Assembly: GCA_021845325.1 (NCBI GenBank)
Contig: JAKBRR010000109.1
Location: 1-6,298 of the forward strand
Origin: Thermoplasmata archaeon
Lineage (GTDB): Archaea > Thermoplasmatota > Thermoplasmata > Thermoplasmatales > Thermoplasmataceae
Reading direction: 5' to 3'
Length of the DNA stretch: 6,298 nucleotides
Made by a program: the position numbers and the translations under genes. Below are positions 6,225-6,298 of this stretch, one piece after another. How positions within the stretch are numbered: the first letter of the stretch is position 1; each line of letters opens with the position of its first letter. The notes under the pieces were generated by a model. That model did not search any database, was not told the origin of the DNA, and was given only the letters and a program-made list of their open reading frames with translations.

Positions 6225-6298
6225 TTTTGGTAGAAACAATTGCTGAAACATAAACACTTTTTGAATAACTTGATTTCACTCCTTAAAGGATTCCATGT

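Overview
The window looks like an accessory region of an AT-rich archaeal chromosome. The domain call rests on four observations. The tRNA-Val gene has no encoded CCA and the usual archaeal layout. TATA-type promoter elements sit about 26 bases before a start codon, as in leaderless genes. Shine-Dalgarno sites are scarce. There is a relic of an archaeal-style AbrB protein. A Thermoplasmatales-like euryarchaeon would fit, but that is inference from composition and style, not a search result.

Layout from left to right. Bases 1-2725 (minus) hold a long, intact-looking SNF2/HepA-type helicase whose C-terminus lies outside the window. It resembles helicases of defence islands (DrmD of DISARM and relatives). 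Directly upstream of it (2737-3060, minus) is a wrecked fragment of a type I restriction-modification methylase, hsdM: only the N-terminal domain remains, broken by an in-frame stop and cut off just before the helicase. Bases 3116-3677 (minus) hold an unidentified pseudogene with two stops and a frameshift. Bases 3795-3955 (plus) hold a broken AbrB-family antitoxin-like gene. Bases 4107-5482 (minus) hold two intact genes, probably one operon: an unrecognised 221-residue helical protein, then an unusually large PIN-like nuclease of 232 residues that starts at TTG. A near-identical 17-base direct repeat lies on each side of this pair. Bases 5512-6085 are gene-poor, with a perfect 14-base palindrome. 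A tRNA-Val(GAC) gene (6109-6180, minus) with promoter and T-run terminator closes the window.

Taken together, this is a tRNA-proximal stretch where immunity and toxin-antitoxin genes have come and gone. Relics of a type I R-M methylase, an AbrB antitoxin and one unknown gene lie between two live units. The best candidate for something undescribed is the two-gene helical-protein plus large-PIN module, which has the layout of a toxin-antitoxin or abortive-infection unit but does not look like ordinary VapBC. The helicase is the visible end of a probable defence operon that continues to the left of base 1.
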